Positions 14,279 to 25,059 of a stretch of 64,000 nt of DNA are shown one piece after another. The position numbers and the translations under genes were made by a program. Below the pieces are notes generated by a model. It saw only the letters and a program-made list of their open reading frames with translations. It was not told where the DNA came from and did not search any database. The stretch spans positions 23,570,197 to 23,634,196 of the forward strand of contig NC_133230.1 in assembly GCF_040436345.1 (NCBI RefSeq). The letters run 5' to 3'. Numbering within the stretch: the first letter of the stretch is position 1; each line of letters opens with the position of its first letter. The stretch is from Pagrus major (lineage: Eukaryota > Chordata > Actinopteri > Spariformes > Sparidae).

Positions 14279-16244
14279 GCTTCTGGTGGACCACAATAGA
14301 CCATATGCAGACAAAGGCCATTTTCCTCTGACATCACGCTCAGAGTGGGAAGCACAACTGTTTGTTCCAAGTTATAAGTCCTATAAATGTAGATTCATTT
14401 CATTGATCAGCAACAGTCATCACAATCAATGGGGAAAATATGGAGGGACATCAGGCTGAGTTTCAAGGTAAAACAACACATTAAGTTTACACGGCGAGGA
14501 AATATGAAGTCGCGACTCTGGTAAGTCGAATTGGCAGGGGGGTCTGTTTAAAGCGCCTGCATGTTTTACTGTAACAATCAATACTTGCCAGTATATCGAA
14601 AATCGCTCTTAAATATTTAACTTCAAGAGCCTCTGCATATATGCACTATTCAAGCACACGGCCAGCTTCACACTTACACGACAGCTTTCAGTTTCAAATG
14701 TGTCTCTAACGCTGTAAAGCCGTAGGCAGGGTATCCAGGAATACATCAATGAAACACACAGGAAACAGGCAGCGAGGGAGGAAAGGCTGGGAAAGCAGCC
14801 ATGTTTGTTATTAACCGGCCCTATCTGCCCTTTGCACCTGGAGCAACATGGAAAAAAGACTGTGGCCTAATTCATCAGAGAGTGTACTGTTAATGCACTG
14901 TACAGCCTAACCATTCCAACATCATTCTGTTATTTCTGTTTTGTTAAAGGCAGAGGTAATAATGCCAAAAAAGTGCATGAAAAGTGACAGTGGGAAATTT
15001 TCCTCCACTCTTCACTCATTCCACTTGAAACTTCTGTTTGTTTTAAAAAGTCATCCGAATCTCACAAAGGAAGCCTTTGCTTCACAGTGGTCTCATTCTT
15101 CCCTCTGAGCTATACTGAGTGCAAAGCAGGAACTCACAGGGTGGAAATGGATTCCCTGGTTCCAAAGGAGAGGATGTGGAATTTTGGAGCAGTATGAGGA
15201 GGGATTTCTTTGAGTTTCAGTACAGGAAATAAAGCACAACATACAGCAAGAATGCTTTCTTTAAGTTAGGAAACTTTAAAACAAGAGTGTTGAGGAGGAA
15301 AAGCCTCACACGGTGCGTTCGTGTGCCAGCATTCCTGTTTTACTACACATCACATGGCAAAAGCGGCTCCTGAAAGAAACGAAAACAGTTGTAAGCATGA
15401 ACAGGAATGAGGACAAGCTGAACAGACCTGTCTACGCATTGAGATCTGTTTTGAGCTCAGCCACGACCAAGCCCTCGCGCATTCCTGCCTGCTTCTCAGA
15501 TTTCTGTCCACAGGAGGGACAAAAGCACACAAAAAAAAAGAAAACCTCTGTGGTTTTTTTTTTTTTTGTATGTGGAATTATTTTCCACCGCTGCCCACAC
15601 AGACTCTGCATGGGGCACGGGCCTGTAACTCTGCTGGATGTTTTGATTCTTCTCAGAGCAAGAGTTCTGTAATCCGCTCCAGTGAGAGTGTGCAGGCCAA
15701 ACAGAGGGAACAGTGTAGCAACTGGCAGACATGTCCAGACAATACCAAGCACGTCATCGCCGTGTGGCAGGGAAGATGGCCTGGAGCAACACATCATCAT
15801 CAGAATCCCAGATTTCATTATGGAAAGATTTTTTTTCTCCTTCTCGCACTTGAAGTTCTCTGATCTAAGTGGTTGTTTGTCTAAAAGGTTTTAATTTTTT
15901 TCCCTCCTCCATCTTCCCATCTCTGCGCCGTGTCGTGTCTGCACTATTTTCAGCACGTATAAGGTTCAGTGGGAGCAGAAAAGGGGAATTACGCAGTGTC
16001 TGATCCCTGCATGACTGTGGGTTTTGGTTTAGGGTTGGAAGTTGAAAGCAGGATGACAGAAACCAGTCACAGAGATTTTGCTTCATCATGAGCTTATGAG
16101 TAACAGAGACCTAACTGTTAGTCAGGTGAAGTCCAGATCTGGATCCACACTAGGAATACAGATACATATTTTTTGTAATCAAGGAGACAGATGTATGGAA
16201 ACGGCATGCATTTGCAGTAAAAATGAAAAACTTAGACTTTAGAA

Positions 16245-16365
16245 CCAGTGATGCAATGTAACTAAGTACAATTTACTCAAGTTTTGAGGTACTCAACTTG
16301 GATATTTCCATTTTTTCCACCCCACGACACTGACTTTAATTACTAGTTGCTTTGCTGTTTCAGAT
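16245..16365 (+). repeat. degraded copy of a common teleost interspersed repeat
   Basis: Contains AATGTAACTAAGTACA, TTTACTCAAGT, TTTTGAGGTACT and ATATTTCCATTTT in the order I recall from a very abundant teleost repeat. It ends in GTTGCTTTGCTG. The match is from memory of the family and no class is assigned. Confidence 0.6.
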
Positions 16366-18879
16366 TATTCAGTGTTGATAGGCTATGATTTGTAGTAGCA
16401 CATTTTTAATTTAATTAATTTTATGAGCAATCAGACTGAAAAAACACAGTGATAATCAGCGAAATGTAAAATGTCGAGCCTGATAATTGTCCCTAGTCCA
16501 CACCCATACAGCAAAATCGGTCCCACTCGGCCCAAAATACAGTTATGAATTACAGTCTGCATGTGGTCCTGATCTGCACAATGATGGTTTGTGAGTATAG
16601 ATATCCCACAAGACAACAGTTATACAGACTGGAATTATCCTTTAAAGTAACCAGCTCTTCTAAATTTCCATTCCCCAGATGGGAAATGGGAAAAAGATGC
16701 CGATGGATTTCTTTTCAGCCGATGTCGTAACCAATAATCACCTGCTTCTCAAGGCTGATAGGTTATAGGAACTCCTTTTTGAAATATAAAAACATGAAAT
16801 AATTGTTCATCTTAACACTGAGGCTTAAATGCAGTGAGAAGAGATGGGTGGTTTAATATTCCACAGCTCTAATAACATGTGTTTGGTGTGTTCGAACCTT
16901 TTCCCTCCTCTCTGACACCTCATGGAACATCATGTACTGCAAATTGAAATTGTGTCGTCTTCCTCCGAAAAGATAAAAACATCACGTCTCTGTGTTTATT
17001 GGTGAATTGCAAACCAACCTTCAAGGGGCTACATCCCTCCTGTAACTTTGATTTTTGTTTACATGCTGGGGGGCAGGGAGGCTGGAGATGGACATAATGC
17101 CCACTATTTTCATGTTATTTTTATTTTGCCGTGTCTTTTTACCCTCATCTTTTAATCTTGTCATGTCATGCCTGAGCTGAGCTGTTCCGTGTCCTGTGTT
17201 TATATGGGGGGAAAAAAGCAATAAACATATTATTAAACTTTCAAGGGGCTAGGAGCAACTTACTGTATCACAGGTTGTAAAAGCTGTGCGTGAAGTCAAT
17301 GAAAGCAATTTGGCTTCATATTTTTGCCATAATTTGCCTGATTCCTATACATCTAAATTTCCCTATATTGGTCGGATATGTATGTTGCATCGCTAATTTT
17401 TCTCTACATAAACAATAATGAGTGCCGAGTCCAACATCAGGCCAGAATAAGGTCAGCTATGGTCATACAGTTGGCTGAGATTTGGCTATGTCTGTGTCTG
17501 AGTGTAAGAGGGCTCTGTGAGCCGCCACTGGCCCAGACCAGTTTTGCTATGTGGGTACTTGTCCTTCTACTAAACTCCCTCAGTGTATGTGACAGACAGA
17601 AGCTCCCGCATGGATAATTACAGAGCCGGAATTGCCTTGCATTTTTTGCGAGGTCAGAATTCCCCAAACTTTGTGGCAGGTGGGGTGAAAAGGAGGGGGA
17701 ATTTTCCTTTGTCTGCACGCATTTACTCTGTGACAGTGCGCTGAAAAGGGATTACATCATCACCATTGTAGCTTCCGAGCCCTCTGCTTTCCTCCATTGG
17801 CTGGAATACAGTGGACCGTCCGATCCAGACAAAGACGGAGCATTCCAACAGTTTAGCAAGCAGGAAACGCAGACCCGTCGTCGCACCTCATTACAGTCAA
17901 ACTCATCGACCCCCTCAGTCATAATGAAAAAGACACCCACACGGAATAAAGCGCTGGAGGCCATGTTATCATCAAGTCATTTGACTTCTGACTATGGGCT
18001 GACTAATGCTGGTCAGACACATCCCTCATGTTAAAACTGACGGAGCTTCCCTTTTTTTCTAAAAAAGGTAATGCGCATCAAGCTATTACTGAAGGTTGTG
18101 TCAAAGCTCATAAATACATGACTCATTTCAGTGTCTGTCGTGGAAAGAACGAGCGTGAAGAAATCGGCCTTGTAGCTGACATCGGCTGTGTTGATGCGTG
18201 AGATCACCCAGGGTCACATCGCAAGGTCTGTTTTTAGTTTGTCGTCTAGTCTGTAAGACAGCGGCAGGCAGGTGGAGGTAGCAGGTGGCACAGGTTGAAC
18301 AGCAGCCAGCAGTCAGGTGGTGCTACACATGTTCCAAAAGGTGAGATCAGGAAGTTTGAGAAATGACGTAACCTTTAAACTTTGCGACGGTAACCAAGAC
18401 CCTGTGAAAGGAGATCACGAAAACTCGCACAGAAGGACTCACTTTGAACTTGAGGATTAATCACGACAATAATGAATCTCATTAATTACAGAATGTAAAC
18501 AGTTAATTTGAGTGTTTTATGATGGCCACTTAGCAGAATTGCGGCACACACACATTCCAAACAAATTAGAAAGCCACACAATGCTCCTCTTGTTGTCGCT
18601 TTTCATATTCGCTCGAACTATTCCCTCCGAGCCGACGCACAAGAGACAATAGAAACATGAGCTCGACTTAGCAACAGGAAGCATCCCTCTGTGAACGTGT
18701 GGGCACCTCTGACAGACTCTACGACAAATGAAGCACAATAACAATTGTTGCTGTAATGTGAGAAGCGTGATGCATAAAAGTGAAAATAGAAACACCGGCC
18801 TTCAATAGTAAAGACAGGGGGAGGAGTATTTATCCTGACGAGAAGCGTGAGAAGCCTTTAACAAAGCAACAACCATGTT

Positions 18880-19455
18880 TAGAGTTTTCACAGTAGCTGC
18901 ACTGGTGCCCATAACTTTTATATTTAGGTGCACCAGCACATAATTTGCGTGCACCCAGTGTGTTTTAAGGCACGCCCACTTATCTTAACCTTGAATTGTA
19001 TTTCTGCAGCATAAACAGGGCTCTAGATTAACTTTTTACACTGGCTGCACTGGTGCGCCTAACTTTTTAATTTAGGTGCACCTGACAATACACTTTGTTA
19101 CTTCCTTAACAAATGATTGTACGCAGGAAAAAAGTTGCAATGTAAATGTTATCTTCATTTAAATTGCGTGCAACAAGCACTTTGCCATAACCTCAACTGC
19201 AACATTTCAGGCGCACCGCTGCCACCAATGACAATGTTTAGTGTCCCCACTTGACAGATTTCTGGGTGCATGTGCAACCAAAATAGTCACACCCTGGAGC
19301 CCTTCATCTTTGGACTTGTCTCGTCAATGAGTTGTTTCTCATGTGAGGTTCACGCCGTTGTGGCCACAGACTAGTCTCTCTAAATGACATGTTTAAAGGC
19401 ACACCCAGTAATGTCTTATCTTAACCTTGAATGGTCCTTTTGCAGCATAAAAGAA
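18880..19455 (+). repeat. interspersed repeat cluster with two internally duplicated blocks
   Basis: Block 1 (about 18895-18942 and 19043-19083) shares GCTGCACTGGTGC and ATTTAGGTGCACC. Block 2 (about 18963-19016 and 19391-19451) shares TTTAAGGCAC, CTTATCTTAACCTTGAAT and TGCAGCATAAA. The arrangement 1-2-1-2 suggests two adjacent or nested insertions of one non-coding element. No open frame. Confidence 0.7.
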
Positions 19456-20689
19456 CAGACTTATTGGCCCTCTCTGGAATTCTGCTTAAATCAGAGCCGG
19501 CATGCTTCCCCCCCAGCAGTGAAAAATAAAGCTGCTGCGTTTGCATTAGATTAATTCTCTATAAGAAATCCCATCAGAGAAAGCAAGAAGCCAGTCCAGT
19601 GTGAATAATAGCTACGATCTGGAACAAGCAAACTGGACAAAGCTGAGATCAGACTCACCAGTGCGGCTGTGTGATCAGTCATGCCCACCGCGGGTCAGCT
19701 AAGCCTATCAAGAATGCTAAAAATCCTTGATCCTTGCCCAAAGCTAAACTCCAAAGCTTCCTTTTTTTTCACCTGACTCATGCCAAGTTATCCAACTCCC
19801 AACAAGCACCGATTCTTGAGCAGGCACTATGAGACATCAGTTAAAGGGAAGCCCGCTGGTTTTTCCCCCCTGCATACTTGAAACTGGTTTTGTTACATGT
19901 GATATCTTATAAATATGCTCATTTTGGACTTTGAAAGGTTGGCACTGTTTCCTGGTTGCCACTATTCAAACAGCCCTGTGTTTGCCTTCCTGGGTGCTCT
20001 GCCAGCTCTTTCCTAATCATGTGTCCGCCACTGTAATGACATAAAACAGCCTCTGTATGCCCACACAGTAAACATGAATAAATCAGCACAATGAGTCTCT
20101 GATTGGGTATCCATTGATCAAAATGACCAGTGGGTCACCCTCATGTAGAGAATTTAACACGACATATTGATCGGGTTGAATCCAATCAGCTTGGCACAAT
20201 CTGTCCTACGAGATGATGAAGCTGGCAAAGCTGTAAACAAATCAGAGCTCCCCGGGCCAGCCAGATGTGGCACAAGGAAATCACCTGCCTGAAATCCCTG
20301 CTCATGTGGCAGCAACACGACGTGGGAAAACACTGATTTTTCGGATGGTGGCAGTTGCACAAGGACACATCCACACACAATCCTCTATGCGTTGTGCACG
20401 CTGCCACCTGTGAATCGCCCCCACCGCCAAAAAAAAAGGCAGCAGTGGTGGGAACAATGCCTTGACACATGCAACGACGCAGCGGATACATGTGTTTTTC
20501 GACCGTCGGTTTCTTCGTCTACCACCAAACCCTGTTAGTTAAAAAAAAAAAAAAAAGACAGAAAGACAGTGGCACTGACTGCGCACTGGCTCCTCGCTGC
20601 ACCTTCACACAGCACAATGATGTGCTTTGTCCACACACAGCCTACAGATGTTGTGTTAGTGTTGGCACCCTGTACCCTCCACATGGCTC

Positions 20690-20992
20690 GCAGCACGCTC
20701 CGGACTCACCTTTCCTCCTCTCCGCCTCGAGCTTTGTGGATGTCACACAACACCGAGCGGGTCTTTTTCCTCCTTTTGTTTCAACTCGTAACAAGGTCCC
20801 ACAAGTCCCAGCGCACAAACTGCGCAGCGCTCTTCCTTACCTTTTTGTGGGAGGAACGTGGCTTCGCTCCGGTTTGCGCCGAGAAACAAACGCCTTCCTC
20901 CGAAAAGGCAACTCCGAAGTTTGATAGAAAGTTACGCGTTCGCCTCGCTGCGCTATGCAGCTGCTGGAGGGATGAGATCATTCATGCAGCCG

Positions 20993-21044
<52 letters not shown>

Positions 21045-21120
21045 GTGCCCCGGAGTCTCGCGAGAAGGTATCATGGAGGGGGGGAGAAGCAAACGTTTCC
21101 GTGGCAACAGTGCTCACCTG
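20690..21120 (-). promoter_or_regulatory. sipa1l1: candidate CpG-rich promoter and non-coding first exon(s) of sipa1l1
   Basis: A CpG-dense stretch in an otherwise CpG-poor region. On the minus strand it offers two strong donors: GGAAAG|GTGAGT with the exon ending at 20710, and CTACAG|GTGAGC with the exon ending at 21118. Either could join the acceptor at 2207. A (CT)n tract sits inside it. No transcript evidence is available, so both the promoter and the exon ends are inference. Confidence 0.35.
20995..21040. repeat. (CT)n microsatellite
   Basis: About 23 uninterrupted CT units inside the CpG-rich candidate promoter. Read on the minus strand this is a (GA)n tract of the GAGA type. Confidence 0.95.
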
Positions 21121-23228
21121 TAGTTGGTAGACAAAGTGAAGGGGGAAATGAGGAGGTCTCACTCTGTGTGAAAAAAGAAAATAGGTTGTAGACGATGAAA
21201 ACTAATGAGAGGCAGCTAAACCCTCCATTTTTCATCTTCTCTGTCGCTCCTGCTTCATGTCTTTCTCTTTTTCTTAGTTATTTTTTTTAATGTAGCCTAT
21301 TTCTTTTGTTTTTGGATCATTGTCTGTTGATTTAGTTTTTGGTCACTTGTATTTTTCTTTGTCAATCATCTGATTTGACTTAATCTTACATGTGTGCAAA
21401 TAAAGTAAAGTATGTAAAAGTGCCCTATGGTAGATAAAACAGGACAAAACGCCCTCCATGGTGGCCCAGTGTGCAAGAAAACAGCCTAACGAGCCCTCCA
21501 GAGTGCACTTTTTTTTTTCTGCCTGCCCCTTACCGTCAAGTCTGCTACTTTACCTATTTATGTTTTACTATTGTATATTTAGGTTTGGTCAAATTTGATT
21601 GGTTTATTGCGTGTTTCTGCTTTGTTTGATTAAAGTGACCGTGAGTGTTTTAAACTAAAATACTTACATATTGCACCTTTAAAGTTGGTAAAAATTGAGA
21701 GAACATTCAAAGCAACTTCTCAAGCTGTCTTAAAAAGCACCGTTGCAATGTCATAAATGCCTTTTGTAGAAAAATGTAGTGTTTGTTTGCATATTTCGGA
21801 CTATATCCTGCTGCTGTCTGGCAAGCAATACAGAGGTATCCGCTCTTTAACACCACACTCTGGAGCAGTGTCTTTCCTCAGGTTGTGAATCCTCCACACT
21901 CCACCATGAAAATAGTTGTTCTTTCAGATTTAATTATTGATTCATTCAATTATAGAACTTTCAATAATAGTTTGATGATAGTTTAATTGAATCTGATCTC
22001 TGTTGTTTCTGTTACATCCAGGGTTATAAAGTATTGTCCAGAGATTAAGTTAGAATGTGTGTCCCATTTTATACAAATTCAGATGTGAATTATAACTCTG
22101 TTTTATTCTGTTATTTTAATCGATTACATTATTTTCGAGAATTGAATTGAGTGATTCATCACTCAAGCATAAACTATCTTTGGTGGTATTTTTCTGCAAG
22201 CTGTGTGTGCAGGGGAGCATTGCAGAGGAGAGGCCCCTGGCATTCCTCCTCCAATATTTGCTGCCTCTAATAGGCAACATTACTTACCCGAATGTCAACC
22301 ACAGACCAGTGGACTTCAAATTAAATCTCCCTGTGTATCGTGACAACACAAATATTCAAATGCAGTATGCAAAGACAGTGAGTCAGGCTATCCACAAACA
22401 GAAATAAAACAGTGTTAGGCGACTGAGTGTTTCACTGCTGTCTCTGCAGCAACCTGCCAAAGACATTAGGGCACTGCCTGGCCTGTGTGGCCTGTGGCTC
22501 TGACATCATCAGCTGATGTGGATGTGAGTGGATGTGCAGAAAATCCACTGCTAATCTGCAGACCTTGCAAACAACGCATACTGTGCATAGAAAATTAAAG
22601 CTGGCTAAGAGCTCATTACACAGTGGCAAGGCTGATGCTTTCCTAAATGCATGATTTAGGGCTCGTCTTCAGGTGTCACTGTGGTTGTAAAGCATCCCTG
22701 CGGCTGGGATCAGCACATCTTACTTGGAAACGTAATGAATGCACAAAATATAGAATGAATCAGCAGGCTAGAGGATGCACAGTGCAAAGGATTGTCCTGT
22801 GAGTTATTTTAGTGTGCCGTGACAACACGCATTATAATTCCCCTTCCTACTGTATTTCAAGCCTCATTAGGATGCCCACACAGAGCTGTTTCAGACATGA
22901 CAACATCTATTTGTGTCAACCTTGCATCAGAGGCACACATCTTTATAACAGGTGCCTCAGCGTATACGTGTTCCAACTAAAAGATGCATCAGTGAGAGAG
23001 CATATTGGTTGTTAGGGTTTTATTCCAGTGCAAACATTTTGTGGGTGTGTGTGATGTGAATGTTAATTCGGAAAAGCATGACAGAAGTTATCTGTTTGTA
23101 TGATCAATTCAGCAGCGCCATCTGCTGGCCAGGCTAGCGTATGACATGAAACAAACTGACATGCAAAGGATTGCTTTCTCAAGTCATCATTTTTTGAAGA
23201 ATACCCACATTTGTTCCGTTCATATTTT
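21121..23228. other. intergenic stretch between sipa1l1 and gpx2
   Basis: No gene that I can support. It holds a dispersed-repeat copy at 21405-21525, a terminal motif TTAAAGGTGCAATATGTAAG (minus strand, near 21680-21660) like those of teleost MITEs, and one 86-codon open frame at 22147-22407 that I do not recognise and do not call as a gene. Confidence 0.6.
21405..21525 (+). repeat. dispersed repeat, copy related to 24310-24430
   Basis: Shares with 24310-24430, in order, GTGCCC, TATGGTAGATAAAA, CCCTC, GTG(C)CCCA and a GTGC..TTTTTTT..TGCCCCT tail. Degraded non-coding interspersed repeat, same orientation. Confidence 0.7.
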
Positions 23229-23234
23229 TTTAAT
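23229..23234 (-). terminator. gpx2: candidate poly(A) signal ATTAAA for gpx2
   Basis: Minus-strand ATTAAA about 165 bases after the stop and downstream of the SECIS. This is the first signal that would leave the SECIS in the mRNA. Assigned by position only. Confidence 0.4.
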
Positions 23235-23261
23235 TTACTCATCCACTGCTCTTAAGCACTT

Positions 23262-23325
23262 ACAAGGCCTCAGATAATATTCCCTCATCGTTTTTAGAAT
23301 ATCACCCTCATTTATTAAAGGCTTA
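23262..23325 (-). ncRNA. gpx2: SECIS element in the gpx2 3'UTR
   Basis: A selenocysteine insertion hairpin starting about 70-90 bases after the gpx2 stop. Reading the minus strand: the quartet ATGA at 23311-23308; arm GGGTGATATTC (23307-23297); an apical loop with the unpaired A run at 23295-23291; the other arm GAATATTATC (23282-23273); and the partner TGA at 23272-23270. The arms give 10 pairs, two of them G-U. The 12-base spacing from ATGA to the apical A run and the AUGA/UGA core are the SECIS hallmarks recognised by SBP2. A lower helix can form between AAGCCT and AGGCCTT with one bulge. An AATAAA overlaps the 5' side of the core. Confidence 0.88.
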
Positions 23326-23396
23326 AAAGTGTGGAGGACAGCATATCAGCTTTGACTGTGATGGATGAGAAGTCGTTAAGAGGTGGAGGTCTATTC

Positions 23397-24841
23397 TTAG
23401 GTCTTAGTTAATCTCAGCAGTCTTTGGATGTCGGGTTCGATGTCGATGGTGGGGAACTTTTTGCTGTATCTTTTAAAGGGCTCTCCCTCTGGCCCGATGA
23501 GGAATTTCTCAAAGTTCCAAGAGACGTCCGTCCTGTTGATGGGACTCCAAATCAGAAACTTGGGGTCCTGAATGAGGGAGTTGGGGTCATCATCGGGGTA
23601 GGGGAGCTTGTCTTTAAGGTAGGCAAAGACTGGATGTGTGTTTGTTCCGTTGACGTCACACTTCTGGAAGATGGTGAAGTTAGGCTGAAAACCTCCGCCA
23701 GGACGCACATGCTGCAGGGAATTCAGGATCTCACCATTGGAGCAGTTCTCCTGCAGAACACAAGCACCCGTTTTCATATTGTACAGCTGTTTTATACTCC
23801 ACAGCAATATTGTACAAGCTTCAAGGCCTCAAAGTTTGGTGATGCGGGAATTACACTGATTACGCTGCAGTAGTCAGTTATCATCAACAAAATCACTCTC
23901 TATAAGAATGTTAGGTAGTACTTGTCCTTTCAAAGGTGAAGTACCAGATGCAGTTTGCACACTATGCAATGATGAATGATTCTATGGGTGAATACAATTA
24001 CAGACCATCCAACAAAATCCTGATATTGATATACACAGAATACATAAACACACTTTTTTTTGCAATAGTCCACTCCTCAAATGTGGTTATCAAGCACTTG
24101 GGACAACGATACGTAAGTAATGAAGGCAGGATATTTTACAGTTTAACAATAAACTTTATCGTCCAAAATGACATCAGTGCACTGAAACTTCAAACTTGGC
24201 TTGGAATTTGATAAGTAATTACCCCAAGAATCTTTTTCTACATTACATTCTGTCACAATCATTTTCGTATCAGAATATATCAGATAACATATACATAGAT
24301 ATTTCCCTGTCTTCAAAAAGTGAAAGTGCCCTCTTGGATGCCCCTATGGTAGATAAAATATGATAAAGTTCCCTCTAGGGTGCCCCACTGCATACAGCTG
24401 GTGCCCTTTTTTTGTTGTTTTTGCCCCTGCCCCTGAAATATCCTGAGTCGCCACTGGATAGGCCAGAAAGAGGCTGTCTAATATATCAGTTGGGCTCTAA
24501 AAGAGCACTTAATTTGGCGAACTTCGTATTGACACTGGTCTGACATGAGTAATACAGTATCCTCAGCATACAAAGTAATTTTATGTGATTTTGCATCATA
24601 TTGTGTCACACCGAATTACCTGATATCCAAACTGGTTACAGGGAAAACCCAGGACCACCAGCCGATGCGGGTACTTGCTCTGCAGCTGGTTGAGCTCGCT
24701 GTAGTCCCGGGTGGTGGTGCCTCAGAGCGAGGCCACATTCTCTATCAGGACCACCCGTCCCCTGAACACATTGAAATCCACCGAGTCTCCCTCCAGCGTG
24801 GTGGCCTTCAGGTCGTAGAAGGTCTTGGCGATGAACGTCAT
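23397..24841 (-). CDS. gpx2: glutathione peroxidase 2 (selenoprotein), complete
   Basis: Cytosolic glutathione peroxidase that reduces H2O2 and lipid hydroperoxides with glutathione; GPX2 is the gut-type enzyme. Two exons, 24841-24620 and 23750-23397, joined CAG|GTAAT to TGCAG|GAG in phase 0, giving 191 residues including Sec (human GPX2 has 190). The codon in the active-site motif NVASL-U-GTTTRDY is TGA at 24724-24722, residue 40, exactly the family position. The other catalytic residues are present: Gln74 in FPCNQFGYQ, and Trp152-Asn153 in [25 protein letters not shown] and [11 protein letters not shown] are the usual substrate-loop and core motifs. With TGA read as Sec the frame is intact to TAA, so this is not a pseudogene. 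The two copies of dispersed repeats at 24030 and 24310 lie in its intron. Next to rab15 as in human. Confidence 0.96.
24030..24160 (+). repeat. dispersed repeat in the gpx2 intron, copy related to 3820-3935
   Basis: Second copy of the element described at 3820-3935, same orientation, with the same ACATAAACACA / GCAATA / CTCAAA / GGCAGGAT-TTTTACAGTTT order. Confidence 0.7.
24310..24430 (+). repeat. dispersed repeat in the gpx2 intron, copy related to 21405-21525
   Basis: Second copy of the element at 21405-21525. Contains CCCTATGGTAGATAAAAT, AAGTTCCCTCTAGGGTG and a T-run followed by TGCCCCTGCCCC. Confidence 0.7.
24722..24724 (-). other. gpx2: selenocysteine codon (TGA) of gpx2, residue 40
   Basis: In-frame TGA 39 codons after the ATG, between CTC (Leu) and GGC (Gly) in the VASL-U-G active-site motif. 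The SECIS at 23262-23325 is the matching recoding signal. Confidence 0.95.
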
Positions 24842-24903
24842 CTCGGCTCCTATGCTTCCACACTGGATGCAGACGGGATCTCAACGTGTGACTGTATCCC
24901 GCT

Positions 24904-24913
24904 GCTCGGTCAC
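24904..24913 (-). promoter_or_regulatory. gpx2: antioxidant response element-like site upstream of gpx2
   Basis: Minus-strand GTGACCGAGC fits the NRF2/MAF consensus RTGACnnnGC without mismatch, 63 bases upstream of the ATG, next to TGAGTCA (AP-1-like, 24921-24915). Mammalian GPX2 is a known NRF2 target with a proximal ARE. The transcription start is unknown, so the site could fall in the leader. Confidence 0.45.
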
Positions 24914-25059
24914 CTGACTCACTCAGGGCAGAAAGCTGCCTTTCATGGGTGTCAAATGTCTCTGCAGGAAACTGATCCACACCTGACATACGATACTGAT
25001 CACAAGTTTCAGATAGATGGATGTAAGTGATTGTAAAGCCACACAAGAACATGAAGTAG

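Larger units (their letters stand above)
2207..20700 (-). other. long 5' intron or upstream region of sipa1l1; no coding gene seen
   Basis: About 18.5 kb without any exon I can support on either strand. The open frames here have no recognisable domain and no splice context. It holds simple repeats, at least three fragments of dispersed repeats (listed separately) and low-copy sequence that may include conserved regulatory DNA. If the CpG-rich stretch near 20.7-21.1 kb is the sipa1l1 promoter, this is its first intron; if not, part of it is intergenic. Confidence 0.5.

Noticed and set aside
20569-21123. 184-codon plus-strand open frame
   Set aside because: It reads through the (CT)n tract as Leu-Ser repeats and CpG-rich sequence; no homologous domain.
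24722-24724. Premature stop making gpx2 a pseudogene
   Set aside because: The TGA is at the exact selenocysteine position of the family, the rest of the frame is intact, and a SECIS lies in the 3'UTR.
24545-25030. 161-codon plus-strand open frame across gpx2 exon 1
   Set aside because: Antisense of the gpx2 exon; no family match of its own.
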